Assembly: GCF_007830155.1 (NCBI RefSeq)
Contig: NZ_VLKY01000005.1
Span: 62,001-126,000, forward strand
Length of the DNA: 64,000 nucleotides
Direction of reading: 5' to 3'
Origin: Pseudomonas duriflava
GTDB lineage: Bacteria; Pseudomonadota; Gammaproteobacteria; Pseudomonadales; Pseudomonadaceae
Under the pieces are notes generated by a model. The model did not search any database. It had not been told where the DNA came from and saw nothing but the letters and a program-made list of their open reading frames with translations. This document shows, one piece after another, positions 1 through 8,861 of this stretch. Position 1 is the stretch's first letter; each line of letters begins with the position of its first letter. The position numbers were made by a program, and so were the translations under genes.

Positions 1-92
1 GTAGCGCGGATGCTCAAGCTCCGTCTCAAGCCAAACGGCCAGCATGCCTTCGCCCACGGTGAAGGATTCACCGGACGAGTACCTGCAGGCCG
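1..92. other. Left-edge sequence after glgX, unassigned
   Basis: These 92 bases lie downstream of the glgX stop on the minus strand. Two minus-strand frames stay open to the edge, so the start of another minus-strand gene may be cut off here. In Pseudomonas, trehalose or glycogen genes often follow glgX, but the visible residues are too few to recognise a family and I see no clear ribosome-binding site. Confidence 0.3.
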
Positions 93-2192
93 TTATGGAC
101 GCAGCAATTCCACGGCTATGCTAACACCGCGGCCGAGCGCGAGGCTTTCGGCGCTGGAATAGACTGCGTGATCGAGTTCCAGTTCAGACCGTGCACTATC
201 AAGAAGCAACAACCAGTGATGGCCATCACGCGCCGCAGGTAACCGGCAGGTCTGTGGATGATGCAGAGGCTGGAAACAAAGCCAGAGCCGCTCACCGACC
301 AGATCGCCCGAACCATTCATGGGTGCCAGTAGAAATGCCAGGGGCGCTGGGTCGGGCTGTTTCCACCCGTCCTCGTGTAACGGCTCACCTTCCGGGTCCA
401 GCCATCGGACATCAACCCATTCGCGAGAGGCCTGCCGGCCGATGAAATGTTCAGCCTGCAAAGCCTTGTAACGTCGGCGCAAGGCGATAAGCCGCTGGGT
501 GAAGGCCCATCGCCGCTGTCCGGCAGGACTTGCTGCCAACTGCCAGTCCATCCAGGACATAGGGGTATCCTGTACATAGGCATTGTTGTTGCCATGCTGG
601 GTACGCCCGAACTCATCTCCAGCTGTCAGCATGGGTGTACCGCCGGCCAATAGAAGCGTGGCAAGCAAGGCGCGCTGGTCCGCCGCACGTTGCTCAATAA
701 TGTGTGGATCGTCCGTCGGGCCTTCTACACCATTGTTCCAGCTGTAATTATCCTGCGTACCGTCACGGTTCTCCTCGCCGTTGGCCTCGTTATGCTTGTG
801 GGCATAGGTGACCAGGTCTGCCAGCGTAAAACCATCGTGGGCCGTGATGAAGTTGATGCTGGCATCAATATCGCGCCCATGGTGATCGAACAGGTCAGCG
901 CTGCCTGCCAAACGTGTCGCCAGGGCACCGCGCATTCCTGCATCGCCGCGCCAGAATTTGCGTACATCATCACGAAAGCTATCGTTCCATTCGCTCCACG
1001 GAGAACGGAACTGGCCGACCTGATACCCACCAGGGCCGATATCCCACGGTTCGGCAATCAGTTTGACCTGACGTAGAACAGGGTCCTGCTGAATGGCCTG
1101 CATCAGCGGAGCCTCCACACTAAATCCGGTCTCCAGCCGCCCCAGGGCCGGAGCCAGATCGAATCGAAAGCCGTCTACGCCAGCCGCTTGTACCCAATGG
1201 CGCAAGGCGTCCATGGTTAGCCGCAAGGCCGGCTCACGCTGCAAGGCCAGGCAGTTTCCGCAGCCGGAATCATTGATATACACGGCGGGATCATCCGGAT
1301 GCAGCCGGTAATAACCACGGTTATCCAGCCCCCGCATGCACAGGGTTGGACCAAGCTCGTCGCCTTCACCCGTATGGTTGAAGACAACATCAAGAATAAC
1401 TTCGAACCCAGCCGCGTGCAGCGCAGCAACTGTTTCGCGCAGCTCCATCAAAGCATCACGTCCCGCCAGACGGGGGTCGACAGCCATCATAGTGACAGGG
1501 TTATAGCCCCAATAATTAGCCAGCCCAAGCGCAGGCAGATGACGATCATCCGCCCAGGCGGCAATCGGCAGTAGCTCCAGCGTAGTGACCCCAAGCGTTT
1601 GCAGGTAGCTGATCACCGCAGGCTGGCGCAGCGCCGCCAACTGGCCGCGTAACGTCTTGGGCACCTTGGGATGCAGCATGGTCAAACCGCGAACATGCAG
1701 CTCGTAGATAATGGTTTGTCCACCAGAGTAACGCGGCCCTTCACCCGAGAAGGGAGCAAGGGCTGGTAGTACGATGGTTTTAGGGACATGGGCGGCACTG
1801 TCACGATGATCCGGCCGACCGGGGTGATCGGGATCAAAGCCAAATACGCTGGGGTGCAAGGTGAACGGACGATCCAGTGCCTTGGCATACGGGTCGACCA
1901 GCAGCTTGTGTGCGTTGAACAACAACCCTTCAGCAGGTTTGTACTCACCATAGGCACGCAACCCATACCGCAACCCAGCCCGCCCGCCTGGCAGATGCCC
2001 ATGCCAGACACCGCCACGTTGCTCGTGAAAGACCAGCCGGGCTGTTTCCTGGTTGCCTTTAGCATCGAACAGACAAAGTTCGAGTCGCTCAGCCTCGGGC
2101 GACCAGACGGCAAAGTTGATACCATCATCCGTCAGCGTAGCGCCGAGTTCGAGGGGGTTACCGGGTTCCAAATAAAGCGCGTGACGAGGCAC
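93..2192 (-). CDS. glgX: Glycogen debranching enzyme GlgX
   Basis: This 699-residue protein is a GH13 isoamylase-type enzyme. It hydrolyses alpha-1,6 branch points in glycogen or limit dextrin after phosphorylase has shortened the outer chains. The N-terminal part is a CBM48-like domain (the segment around NFAVWSPEAERLELCLFD). The catalytic barrel follows, with the GH13 motifs DVVFNHT, GFRFDLA (nucleophile Asp), IAEPWD (acid/base Glu) and TAHDGF (stabilising Asp). Length and motif order match GlgX. It lies 63 bp downstream of glgP on the same strand, so the two probably form one glycogen-catabolic transcription unit. The start MPRHALYLEPGNP fits the family N-terminus. Confidence 0.95.
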   Translation of the reverse strand: MPRHALYLEPGNPLELGATLTDDGINFAVWSPEAERLELCLFDAKGNQETARLVFHEQRGGVWHGHLPGGRAGLRYGLRAYGEYKPAEGLLFNAHKLLVDPYAKALDRPFTLHPSVFGFDPDHPGRPDHRDSAAHVPKTIVLPALAPFSGEGPRYSGGQTIIYELHVRGLTMLHPKVPKTLRGQLAALRQPAVISYLQTLGVTTLELLPIAAWADDRHLPALGLANYWGYNPVTMMAVDPRLAGRDALMELRETVAALHAAGFEVILDVVFNHTGEGDELGPTLCMRGLDNRGYYRLHPDDPAVYINDSGCGNCLALQREPALRLTMDALRHWVQAAGVDGFRFDLAPALGRLETGFSVEAPLMQAIQQDPVLRQVKLIAEPWDIGPGGYQVGQFRSPWSEWNDSFRDDVRKFWRGDAGMRGALATRLAGSADLFDHHGRDIDASINFITAHDGFTLADLVTYAHKHNEANGEENRDGTQDNYSWNNGVEGPTDDPHIIEQRAADQRALLATLLLAGGTPMLTAGDEFGRTQHGNNNAYVQDTPMSWMDWQLAASPAGQRRWAFTQRLIALRRRYKALQAEHFIGRQASREWVDVRWLDPEGEPLHEDGWKQPDPAPLAFLLAPMNGSGDLVGERLWLCFQPLHHPQTCRLPAARDGHHWLLLLDSARSELELDHAVYSSAESLALGRGVSIAVELLRP

Positions 2193-2255
2193 TGCCTACC
2201 TCCCTAAAAGCGGAATGACCGGCACGCCTTGCTGCGCGTACCGGTTCATCGGACC

Positions 2256-4694
2256 TCAAAGGGCCTGCCAGATATCCGTGGCGTATTCACGAATGGTCCG
2301 GTCTGAAGAGAACCAGCCCATACCTGCTGTGTTAAGAACCGCAGAACTCCACCAGCGATCCGGTTGGTTCCAGCGCTCTTCGACCCGTGACTGGGCGAGC
2401 CAGTAATCGTCAAAGTCGGCACAGACCTGAAAGCGGTCATGCCAGGTCAGTACATCAAGCAAGCCGTTGTAGCGAGAGGGATCATCAGGTGAAAAATGGC
2501 CGCTACGGATATCCGCCATCACGGCTGAAAGCCGCGGCGAGTTATTGATGATCTCGGAGGAATTACCACCCGTGCGTTGGCGCTCTTCCACTTCATCTGC
2601 TCGCAAACCGAAGATAAACATGTTTTCTTCACCAACCCGCTCGCTCATTTCAACATTAGCACCGTCCATCGTCCCGATGGTCAAGGCGCCATTGAGGCCA
2701 AACTTCATGTTGCTGGTACCGGACGCCTCAAGCCCGGCCGTGGAGATCTGCTCGGACAGGTCTGCTGCCGGAATGATGACTTCGGCCAGGCTGACGTTAT
2801 AGTTCGGCAGGAATACCACCTTGAGCAGATCCCGAATGGACGGATCGTTATTCACGACCTTGGCTACGTCGTTGGCCAGTTTGATAATGAGTTTGGCCTG
2901 GTGATAGCTGGCTGCCGCCTTGCCCGCAAAGATTTTCACCCGCGGCGTCCAATTACCGTTGGGGTTGTTCTTGATGGCCTGGTACAGCGCGATGGTCTGC
3001 AAGAGGTTCATCAGCTGACGCTTGTACTCGTGGATCCGCTTGATCTGAACGTCAAAGATGGCCCCAGGATCAAGCGTAATGTCCATGTTTTTTCTTACCA
3101 GATCAGCGAACTGATCCTTATTGCGACGGCGCTGCTGGGCGAAACGCTCACGGAAATTGGCATCGTTCGCGTAAGGCTTTAGCCGGGGCAATACATTTTC
3201 AGGATCGTCTTGTACCTCATCGCCCAAGACATCGACCAAAAGATCAGTCAACGCCGGATTGGCCTGGTATAGCCAACGGCGGAACGTAATGCCGTTAGTT
3301 TTATTGTTGATTCGGTCCGGGAAGAGCCGGTGCATGGAACGGAAGACCGTCTTGCGCATCAGCTCGGTATGCAGGCCGGAAACGCCATTGATCTTATGTG
3401 ACCCGATAAAGGCCAGATTACCCATGCGTACCCGGCGGCCATGGCTCTCATCGATAAGAGACACATAGGACAGCATGGAGCCATCGGTCTCGCCCCGTGC
3501 GCGCAGTGAGTCCAGGAACTGGGCATTGATCATGTAAATGATCTGCATGTGACGTGGAAGCAGGCGCTCCATCAGGTAGACCGACCACGTTTCCAGGGCC
3601 TCGGGCAGCAAGGTATGGTTCGTGTACGACAAGGTTGCTACCGTTGTGTCCCATGCAGCATTCCAAGGCACGCCGTGCACGTCTACCAGCAGGCGCATCA
3701 GCTCGGCCACGGCGATAGCGGGGTGTGTATCGTTGAGCTGGATAGCGTTGTGTTCCGGCAAACTCATGATGTCGCCATGCTGCTTGAGATGGCGGCGCGT
3801 AAGATCGGCCAGCGATGCAGCTACAAAGAAATACTCCTGGCGCAGGCGCAATTCCTGCCCAGCCTCGGTGCTGTCGGCCGGATAAAGAACACGGGAAATG
3901 CTTTCGGCACGGGCCTGATCGGCCACGGCCCCAATGTGATCCCCGGCATTGAACGTATCGAGCTTGATGTTTTCAAGGGGACGCGAACGCCACAGACGCA
4001 GCGTATTGGCTCCTTCACCTCCCCACCCCATGATTGGCGTGTCGTAGGCTACGGCTCGCACTTTTTCACTAGGTATCCAGACCTGACGGAGCTGGCTGCC
4101 CTCATAGGGCGTCACGTGCCCGCCAAAGCCGATTTCGTAGACGACCTCGGCCCGCTCGAATTCCCAGGGGTTGCCAAAGTCCAGCCAGTTCTCGGGCTGT
4201 TCCTGCTGGAAGCCATCGGCAATAACCTGCCGGAACAGACCATGCTCATAGCGAATACCATAGCCGTAGGAAGCGATGCCCAACGTCGCCATACTTTCCA
4301 TAAAGCAGGCCGCCAACCGCCCTAAACCACCATTGCCCAACGCAGCATCCGGTTCAAGACCACGAATGCGTTCGAGGTCTACTCCCAAGTCCGCCAGAGC
4401 GCGGCGCGCCTCTTCGAGAATGCCGAGGTTGGAGAGACTATCGATCAGTAACCGGCCGATCAGAAACTCCAAAGAAAGGTAGTACACCCGCTTCTGCCCA
4501 GTCCGATACGCTTCGCGAGTCCGGCTCATCCAGCGATCCACGATGTAATCGCGTGTCGCCAGGGCGGTGGCCATAAACCAATCATGATCGAGTGCGCTTT
4601 CAGGGTCTTTGCCAACCTGGTAAGTCAGTTTGGACAGGATATTGGCACGCAGCGCAGCCACTTCATTGGGCGAGATAAAACGGGCTCTCGTCAT
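2256..4694 (-). CDS. glgP: Glycogen/maltodextrin phosphorylase GlgP
   Basis: This 812-residue GT35 phosphorylase releases glucose-1-phosphate from the non-reducing ends of alpha-1,4-glucan. The pyridoxal-phosphate site is seen in EASGTSNMKFGLNGALTIG, where the Lys of SNMK would form the Schiff base. Other family blocks are YYLSLEFLIGR near the N-terminus, NGGLGRLAACF, NDTHPAIA and the KRIHEYKRQLMN stretch. Length is normal for bacterial phosphorylases. It precedes glgX on the minus strand, so phosphorolysis and debranching are co-located. Synthesis genes (glgA, glgB, glgC) are not in the window. Confidence 0.96.
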   Translation of the reverse strand: MTRARFISPNEVAALRANILSKLTYQVGKDPESALDHDWFMATALATRDYIVDRWMSRTREAYRTGQKRVYYLSLEFLIGRLLIDSLSNLGILEEARRALADLGVDLERIRGLEPDAALGNGGLGRLAACFMESMATLGIASYGYGIRYEHGLFRQVIADGFQQEQPENWLDFGNPWEFERAEVVYEIGFGGHVTPYEGSQLRQVWIPSEKVRAVAYDTPIMGWGGEGANTLRLWRSRPLENIKLDTFNAGDHIGAVADQARAESISRVLYPADSTEAGQELRLRQEYFFVAASLADLTRRHLKQHGDIMSLPEHNAIQLNDTHPAIAVAELMRLLVDVHGVPWNAAWDTTVATLSYTNHTLLPEALETWSVYLMERLLPRHMQIIYMINAQFLDSLRARGETDGSMLSYVSLIDESHGRRVRMGNLAFIGSHKINGVSGLHTELMRKTVFRSMHRLFPDRINNKTNGITFRRWLYQANPALTDLLVDVLGDEVQDDPENVLPRLKPYANDANFRERFAQQRRRNKDQFADLVRKNMDITLDPGAIFDVQIKRIHEYKRQLMNLLQTIALYQAIKNNPNGNWTPRVKIFAGKAAASYHQAKLIIKLANDVAKVVNNDPSIRDLLKVVFLPNYNVSLAEVIIPAADLSEQISTAGLEASGTSNMKFGLNGALTIGTMDGANVEMSERVGEENMFIFGLRADEVEERQRTGGNSSEIINNSPRLSAVMADIRSGHFSPDDPSRYNGLLDVLTWHDRFQVCADFDDYWLAQSRVEERWNQPDRWWSSAVLNTAGMGWFSSDRTIREYATDIWQAL

Positions 4695-4879
4695 CTAGTA
4701 ACAACCTCGACATCAAACGATGGGGGTGACCGGTGAGCATGAGTGGAAATGTCTGTACGAGACGTCTCTACCGGCCCGTTATAACCGTATTACTTTCTTT
4801 GTAGGTGCAAACGTCAATAAGATCCAAACAGAAACAGATTTTTATTTAGAACCCCATGGCCCTCCGACTCGACACGCGC

Positions 4880-6811
4880 TTACCACTGCCATGCCAGACT
4901 CAGGCCCACGGCCTGCTGTGAGTCGCCTTCTCGGGCTTTGCTATAGGAATAGTTGGCACGTAGGGACAGGTCTTCGCTCAGTTGCTGCCGTACGCCAAGG
5001 GAAACCCGGTCCAGCCGGTCCGACGGGCGATAGCCGGCCAACGTGTAGCGCAGCGTCGGTACGGCGCGCTGTGACAGCGCTAGATCGGCCGCGTTGTCTT
5101 CAAACTCCTTTTCCCGCGCCACGTCTAGGAAGAGTTGCGTTGCTGCACCGAGCACAGCCTGCCCCTCCACGCCAGCGCCGAGACGTCTGGAGCGGCGCGT
5201 CTGATCGTCCACCGCCAGTGCTGTCGAGCGCTGACTCTGTTCGAGATAGCCATCCACTTCGATTCGGGCGTAATCGGCACTGATATAAGGAGACAAATGC
5301 CAGGCGCCTTGTGGTGTGGCAAGGTCAAAGCCCAAGCGGCCGCCAGCCGCCCAGAGCTGACCTCTAGTGTCACCTTTTTCACTGCGTTCGGCCGGGCCTA
5401 GGCTAAAAGTCCGTTGAAGATCGTTGTAATCGAGATAACCTCCCGACAGGCTTAGGTCAGCCCACCAGCGACCCTGCTGATACTGTGCGAAGGCTGTAGC
5501 GAAGTAACTGCGCAGGTCATACTCAGAATCACTGGCTCCCGTCTCAAGCGTCTGCCTGTAGAGCCCGGCGGCTATGCCCAGGCGCCAGGATTTGTTTACT
5601 CGATAGCTTCCGCCCAGATCCAGGCTATAGCCGTCGTTATTCCCGTCAGTGCTGGCCGATTGACTGTCGAGATCCTGTCGAAAGCCACCTGGCGAAATGA
5701 ACCCCCGCCACTGGCCGATGGCTTGCCACCGATAGCGATCACTTGCCCACTCTGCCTGCAATTGTCTCTGGTGCCCTGTCAGCGAGCCATAGGCCATTTC
5801 AGGCAATAACGTTAGCTCCCAGGGTGCAGCAAGGAGCGAATAGGCATAGTCCGCAATCAACCGTTGGCCGGTGCTGGTTGGATGAACGCTGTCGTTGTAG
5901 AGCAGCCGGGTCGGGTCCGGTGTGGTGCCGTTCAGGCCATAGGTTGTGCTGGGGTTGTCGCAATCGTCGAAGCACGTCCCTGTCAGGTCTTGATCAGCCG
6001 CCAGTCCATAGGTAGCTGGATCAGCCAGCACTTCGTTCAGTAACAGCGGCACGTTTAGGGGAATAATATTGGCCTCGATCATTGAAAGACGCGCCACCAG
6101 TTCCGTGTTGAACACATTACTAAGCAGACTGGCGCCGCTTTGCTGGGCAGTACCATTAATATCGGGCGTTAATCCCAGGTCCGGCAGTAACCAGACCATA
6201 AAATACTGTCCGCCGGCCTGTTGCAAGGCGCTGACGCTGGCAGCCAGTTGATCGGCCGATGCGGCAGCCGTAGCCGGGCTGGTAATCAAGCCCTGGAGAA
6301 AGTCATTACCGCCGCCAGATAAGTAGAACAAGGTATCTGGATCGATACGTGCCCCTTGCTCGGCCAGTTCGACCAGATACCCGTCGCGCTGTCGAAGCGT
6401 AATGCCACTTACTGATACTACCGAGCCGTTTTCAGCAGTGATCGAGTCGTAAATTTGGTCGGTTCGGTATCCTCCAACCGCCCAGTTATTGCCATCGGGG
6501 AGTCCTAGCACAGCATTGGTCGGCGAGGTCGAAGGTCCAAGAGTTTGGGCGGAAAATCCTAGCCGGCTGCCCAATAGCATGACGCTAGTAGGGCCGATCA
6601 CTTCGCCGTTGCCTGGCTGATAGGTAGGGCCAACCCGATTGGTGAAGCGTAGAGACGCACCAAGCGGACCGCCTACGTCAGGGAACTGACCGGCATCGCT
6701 CAGGCTGTCGCCGAACACCACAAGGTTCGAATAAGCGGAAGGCGCGGCTTGAGCGCTGATAGAAAAGGCCAGCATGGCGAACATGGGTACACACGCGGAG
6801 CGGACGGACAT
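4880..6811 (-). CDS. estA: EstA-type autotransporter GDSL esterase
   Basis: This 643-residue outer-membrane esterase is predicted to display a GDSL hydrolase on the cell surface. It starts with a signal peptide (residues about 1-22, ending SISAQA). The passenger has block I VVFGDSLSDAG with the catalytic Ser, the oxyanion block SGGGNDF, and a C-terminal catalytic Asp/His pair in YNDSVHPTSTG. The last ~280 residues form an autotransporter beta-barrel ending in the aromatic-terminated strand LSLAWQW. Size and layout match P. aeruginosa EstA, which is linked to rhamnolipid production and motility. A perfect 20-bp inverted repeat ends a few bases before its ribosome-binding site (6825-6871). The gene sits between mutM upstream and glgP downstream. 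Confidence 0.93.
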   Translation of the reverse strand: MSVRSACVPMFAMLAFSISAQAAPSAYSNLVVFGDSLSDAGQFPDVGGPLGASLRFTNRVGPTYQPGNGEVIGPTSVMLLGSRLGFSAQTLGPSTSPTNAVLGLPDGNNWAVGGYRTDQIYDSITAENGSVVSVSGITLRQRDGYLVELAEQGARIDPDTLFYLSGGGNDFLQGLITSPATAAASADQLAASVSALQQAGGQYFMVWLLPDLGLTPDINGTAQQSGASLLSNVFNTELVARLSMIEANIIPLNVPLLLNEVLADPATYGLAADQDLTGTCFDDCDNPSTTYGLNGTTPDPTRLLYNDSVHPTSTGQRLIADYAYSLLAAPWELTLLPEMAYGSLTGHQRQLQAEWASDRYRWQAIGQWRGFISPGGFRQDLDSQSASTDGNNDGYSLDLGGSYRVNKSWRLGIAAGLYRQTLETGASDSEYDLRSYFATAFAQYQQGRWWADLSLSGGYLDYNDLQRTFSLGPAERSEKGDTRGQLWAAGGRLGFDLATPQGAWHLSPYISADYARIEVDGYLEQSQRSTALAVDDQTRRSRRLGAGVEGQAVLGAATQLFLDVAREKEFEDNAADLALSQRAVPTLRYTLAGYRPSDRLDRVSLGVRQQLSEDLSLRANYSYSKAREGDSQQAVGLSLAWQW

Positions 6812-6824
6812 GGCATATCCCTGC

Positions 6825-6871
6825 GGTCTAGGCTTTGGACGATTCGATACAAATCGTCCAAAGCCTAGACC
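6825..6871 (-). repeat. Perfect 20-bp inverted repeat before estA
   Basis: Arms 6825-6844 and 6852-6871 are exact reverse complements separated by a 7-base loop. On the minus strand the hairpin lies 60 bp after the mutM stop. It ends just before the AGGGA ribosome-binding site of estA, 13 bases before the ATG. There is no uridine tract, so a simple intrinsic terminator is not obvious. It could be a terminator or stabiliser for mutM mRNA, or a translation-control hairpin for estA. Confidence 0.85.
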
Positions 6872-6930
6872 AGAGCCTCACCCATCGCCGCCAAAAAGTA
6901 TCCGTTGCGACACATTACGCCAGTGGCAAC

Positions 6931-7743
6931 TCAGCGCTGGCACTTTCCGCAGTAGACACTGGCCCGCTGGCCGAGCCGGATTTCCTTAAGCCCTGAGCCG
7001 CAGGTCTTGCAGAACTCCCCACCCCGCCCATAAACGAACAGTTCCTGCTTGAAATAGCCCGGCTTACCGTCTCCCCCGACAAAGTCTCGCAGGGTGGTTC
7101 CTCCCGACTCGATGGCCAGTGCCAGGATGCGCTTGATCTCTTGAGCCAGACGGTCATAGCGCGCCCGCGAGATACTGCCCGCCGCTCGCCGAGGGTCGAT
7201 ACCGGCGGCAAACAAGGCTTCAGTAGCGTAAATGTTGCCTACTCCCACCACGACGGCGTTATCCATGATGAACGGCTTGACCGCCATTGACCGCCCGCGG
7301 GAGAGTTCATACAGACGACGCCCATCAAAGGCGTCAGTTAATGGTTCCGGGCCTAGCGATTTCAAGAGAACATGCTCAAGCGGTGCGTGGGACCACAGCA
7401 GGGCACCAAACCGGCGAGGGTCGGTATAGCGCAGCGCCAGCCCTGACTCCAGCTCGATATCCACATGCTCGTGCTTGAGCGGCGGTGTGCCGATCGGCAC
7501 CATCCGCAAACTGCCGGACATACCCAGGTGGCCAATCAGCGTACCGACTTCCGCACGGATCAGCAGATACTTGGCACGTCGCTCGACGGCTTCAATCCGC
7601 TGCCCGGACAGGCGCACGTCCAGATCTTCGGGGATTGGCCAACGCAGCCGGGCATCGCGAACGACAACGCGGACAACCCGCTGGCCCACAAGATGCGGCT
7701 CAATCCCACGGCGGGTGGTTTCAACTTCAGGTAGCTCAGGCAT
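6931..7743 (-). CDS. mutM: Formamidopyrimidine-DNA glycosylase (Fpg)
   Basis: This 270-residue bifunctional glycosylase/AP lyase removes 8-oxoguanine and formamidopyrimidines from DNA. The open frame extends further upstream, but I place the start at 7743 so that the protein begins [16 protein letters not shown]. The processed N-terminal Pro2 is the catalytic nucleophile, and Glu3 and Glu6 are the conserved partners. The C-terminal zinc finger is seen as [11 protein letters not shown] followed by YCGKCQR, with four Cys. It starts 29 bp after the HDOD gene stop on the same strand, suggesting cotranscription. Confidence 0.97.
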   Translation of the reverse strand: MPELPEVETTRRGIEPHLVGQRVVRVVVRDARLRWPIPEDLDVRLSGQRIEAVERRAKYLLIRAEVGTLIGHLGMSGSLRMVPIGTPPLKHEHVDIELESGLALRYTDPRRFGALLWSHAPLEHVLLKSLGPEPLTDAFDGRRLYELSRGRSMAVKPFIMDNAVVVGVGNIYATEALFAAGIDPRRAAGSISRARYDRLAQEIKRILALAIESGGTTLRDFVGGDGKPGYFKQELFVYGRGGEFCKTCGSGLKEIRLGQRASVYCGKCQR

Positions 7744-7772
7744 TCGGGCGTTCGCAATCAACCAGTGACGGT

Positions 7773-8651
7773 TCAGTAATTGATGCGTTCAATGCCCATT
7801 TCAAGGATGTTTTCCTTGAGCAGAGCAAAGTCATGATCCGACAGGCCTATATAGTCCAGAACGGCGGTACTGATGCTGTTCCATTCCGAATCCTGCCCTT
7901 GATTGCCCAATGCGCGATAACAACCGCAGATGTGCTCTGCCATCTTAAGAATGGCAAGCAGGTTTTTCATCGCAGAATCACCGGTAAAGTCGGCGCTAAA
8001 CACCGTCTGGGCGGTGTGATGGCTGGCAATGGCATCGGCTACAGGGGTAGGCAGACGCCAGGCTCGAGCGATGAAATACCCCACTACCGCATGGTTAGTA
8101 CTGAAGTGACGGTTCTCCACATCCACGATCCGTACCTCAGCCCCAACCCGACCATAGGCCTCTTCAAGCACGTTCATGTAGGATGGAAAACGCTTGAGCA
8201 TCAGCGGAATGCCGCAATTATGAAACAACCCCAGGGCATAGGCTTCGTCTACCGGCTGGTAGCCAATGCGCTTGGCCAGGTGCAGGCAGGCATCGGCTAC
8301 ATTCTGGGCTGTATCCCAGAAGCGGTTGAGACTAACGATCGTCTCATCGTCCAGCTCTCCTTTAATCGACTGGGCGTTGATCAGATTGATAACCGCTCGG
8401 GTGCCCAGCAGATTGACAGCGCGGCGAATGGAGGTGATGCGGTTGGCCAGGCCGAAGAAAGGCGAGTTCACCAGCTTAAGCAGCGCACCGGAGAGTCCTG
8501 GGTCCTGGCTGATCAGACGCGCAATGGCTGTAGGGTCTGGATGAGCCGTAAGCTGCTCGAGATACAGGTCAACCATGATTTGCGGCTGCGGCGGGACGGT
8601 AATGCCCTGGAGCGCCTGACGAATCAGTTCATCCGAAAGAATGGGTTGCAT
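7773..8651 (-). CDS. HDOD domain protein
   Basis: This 292-residue protein consists almost entirely of an HDOD domain, a metal-independent relative of HD phosphohydrolases found in signalling proteins. Typical blocks are [21 protein letters not shown], with [17 protein letters not shown] following, then [12 protein letters not shown] and the [16 protein letters not shown] region. No DNA-binding, GGDEF or receiver domain is visible, so its signal and partner are unknown. HDOD-only proteins occur beside mutM in Pseudomonas, and the 29-bp gap supports an operon with mutM here. Confidence 0.85.
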   Translation of the reverse strand: MQPILSDELIRQALQGITVPPQPQIMVDLYLEQLTAHPDPTAIARLISQDPGLSGALLKLVNSPFFGLANRITSIRRAVNLLGTRAVINLINAQSIKGELDDETIVSLNRFWDTAQNVADACLHLAKRIGYQPVDEAYALGLFHNCGIPLMLKRFPSYMNVLEEAYGRVGAEVRIVDVENRHFSTNHAVVGYFIARAWRLPTPVADAIASHHTAQTVFSADFTGDSAMKNLLAILKMAEHICGCYRALGNQGQDSEWNSISTAVLDYIGLSDHDFALLKENILEMGIERINY

Positions 8652-8781
8652 GACGGATTCCCTGCGAACAATCCCTCAAGCCTAGCGAAAGAGTTGTCGC
8701 GTTACCATACGGATTGAACAGCTTTGCCTTTTTTAACACGCCCGACTGGGTAGATGCATCCCTGGTTGTCAGCCTACCGGC

Positions 8782-8843
8782 CAGGGCCCGACTGCTGGCA
8801 GCCGGGCCCTGCTTCTGTGCCGAGCCTCAGGCCTTTGCCTGAG
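8782..8843 (-). terminator. Two hairpins after the GH3 gene
   Basis: CTCAGGC/GCCTGAG (8826-8832 and 8837-8843, 4-base loop) and CAGGGCCCG/CGGGCCCTG (8782-8790 and 8803-8811) follow the GH3 stop on the minus strand. They fall in the gap before the HDOD gene. Neither has a good uridine tract, so termination is inferred from position and GC-rich stems only. Confidence 0.45.
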
Positions 8844-8861
8844 CCCGAGCGGACAACAGTC

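Noticed and set aside
3549-4325. A 258-codon plus-strand frame opposite glgP
   Set aside because: It is an antisense shadow of a clear glycogen phosphorylase gene and has no protein-like features.
4720-5283. Plus-strand frame between glgP and estA
   Set aside because: More than half is antisense to estA and the rest is the glgP promoter region; the translation is Arg/Pro-rich with no family features.
7485-8717. A 410-codon plus-strand open frame opposite mutM and the HDOD gene
   Set aside because: It lies wholly antisense to two recognisable genes, has no family features, and reflects codon bias of the opposite strand.
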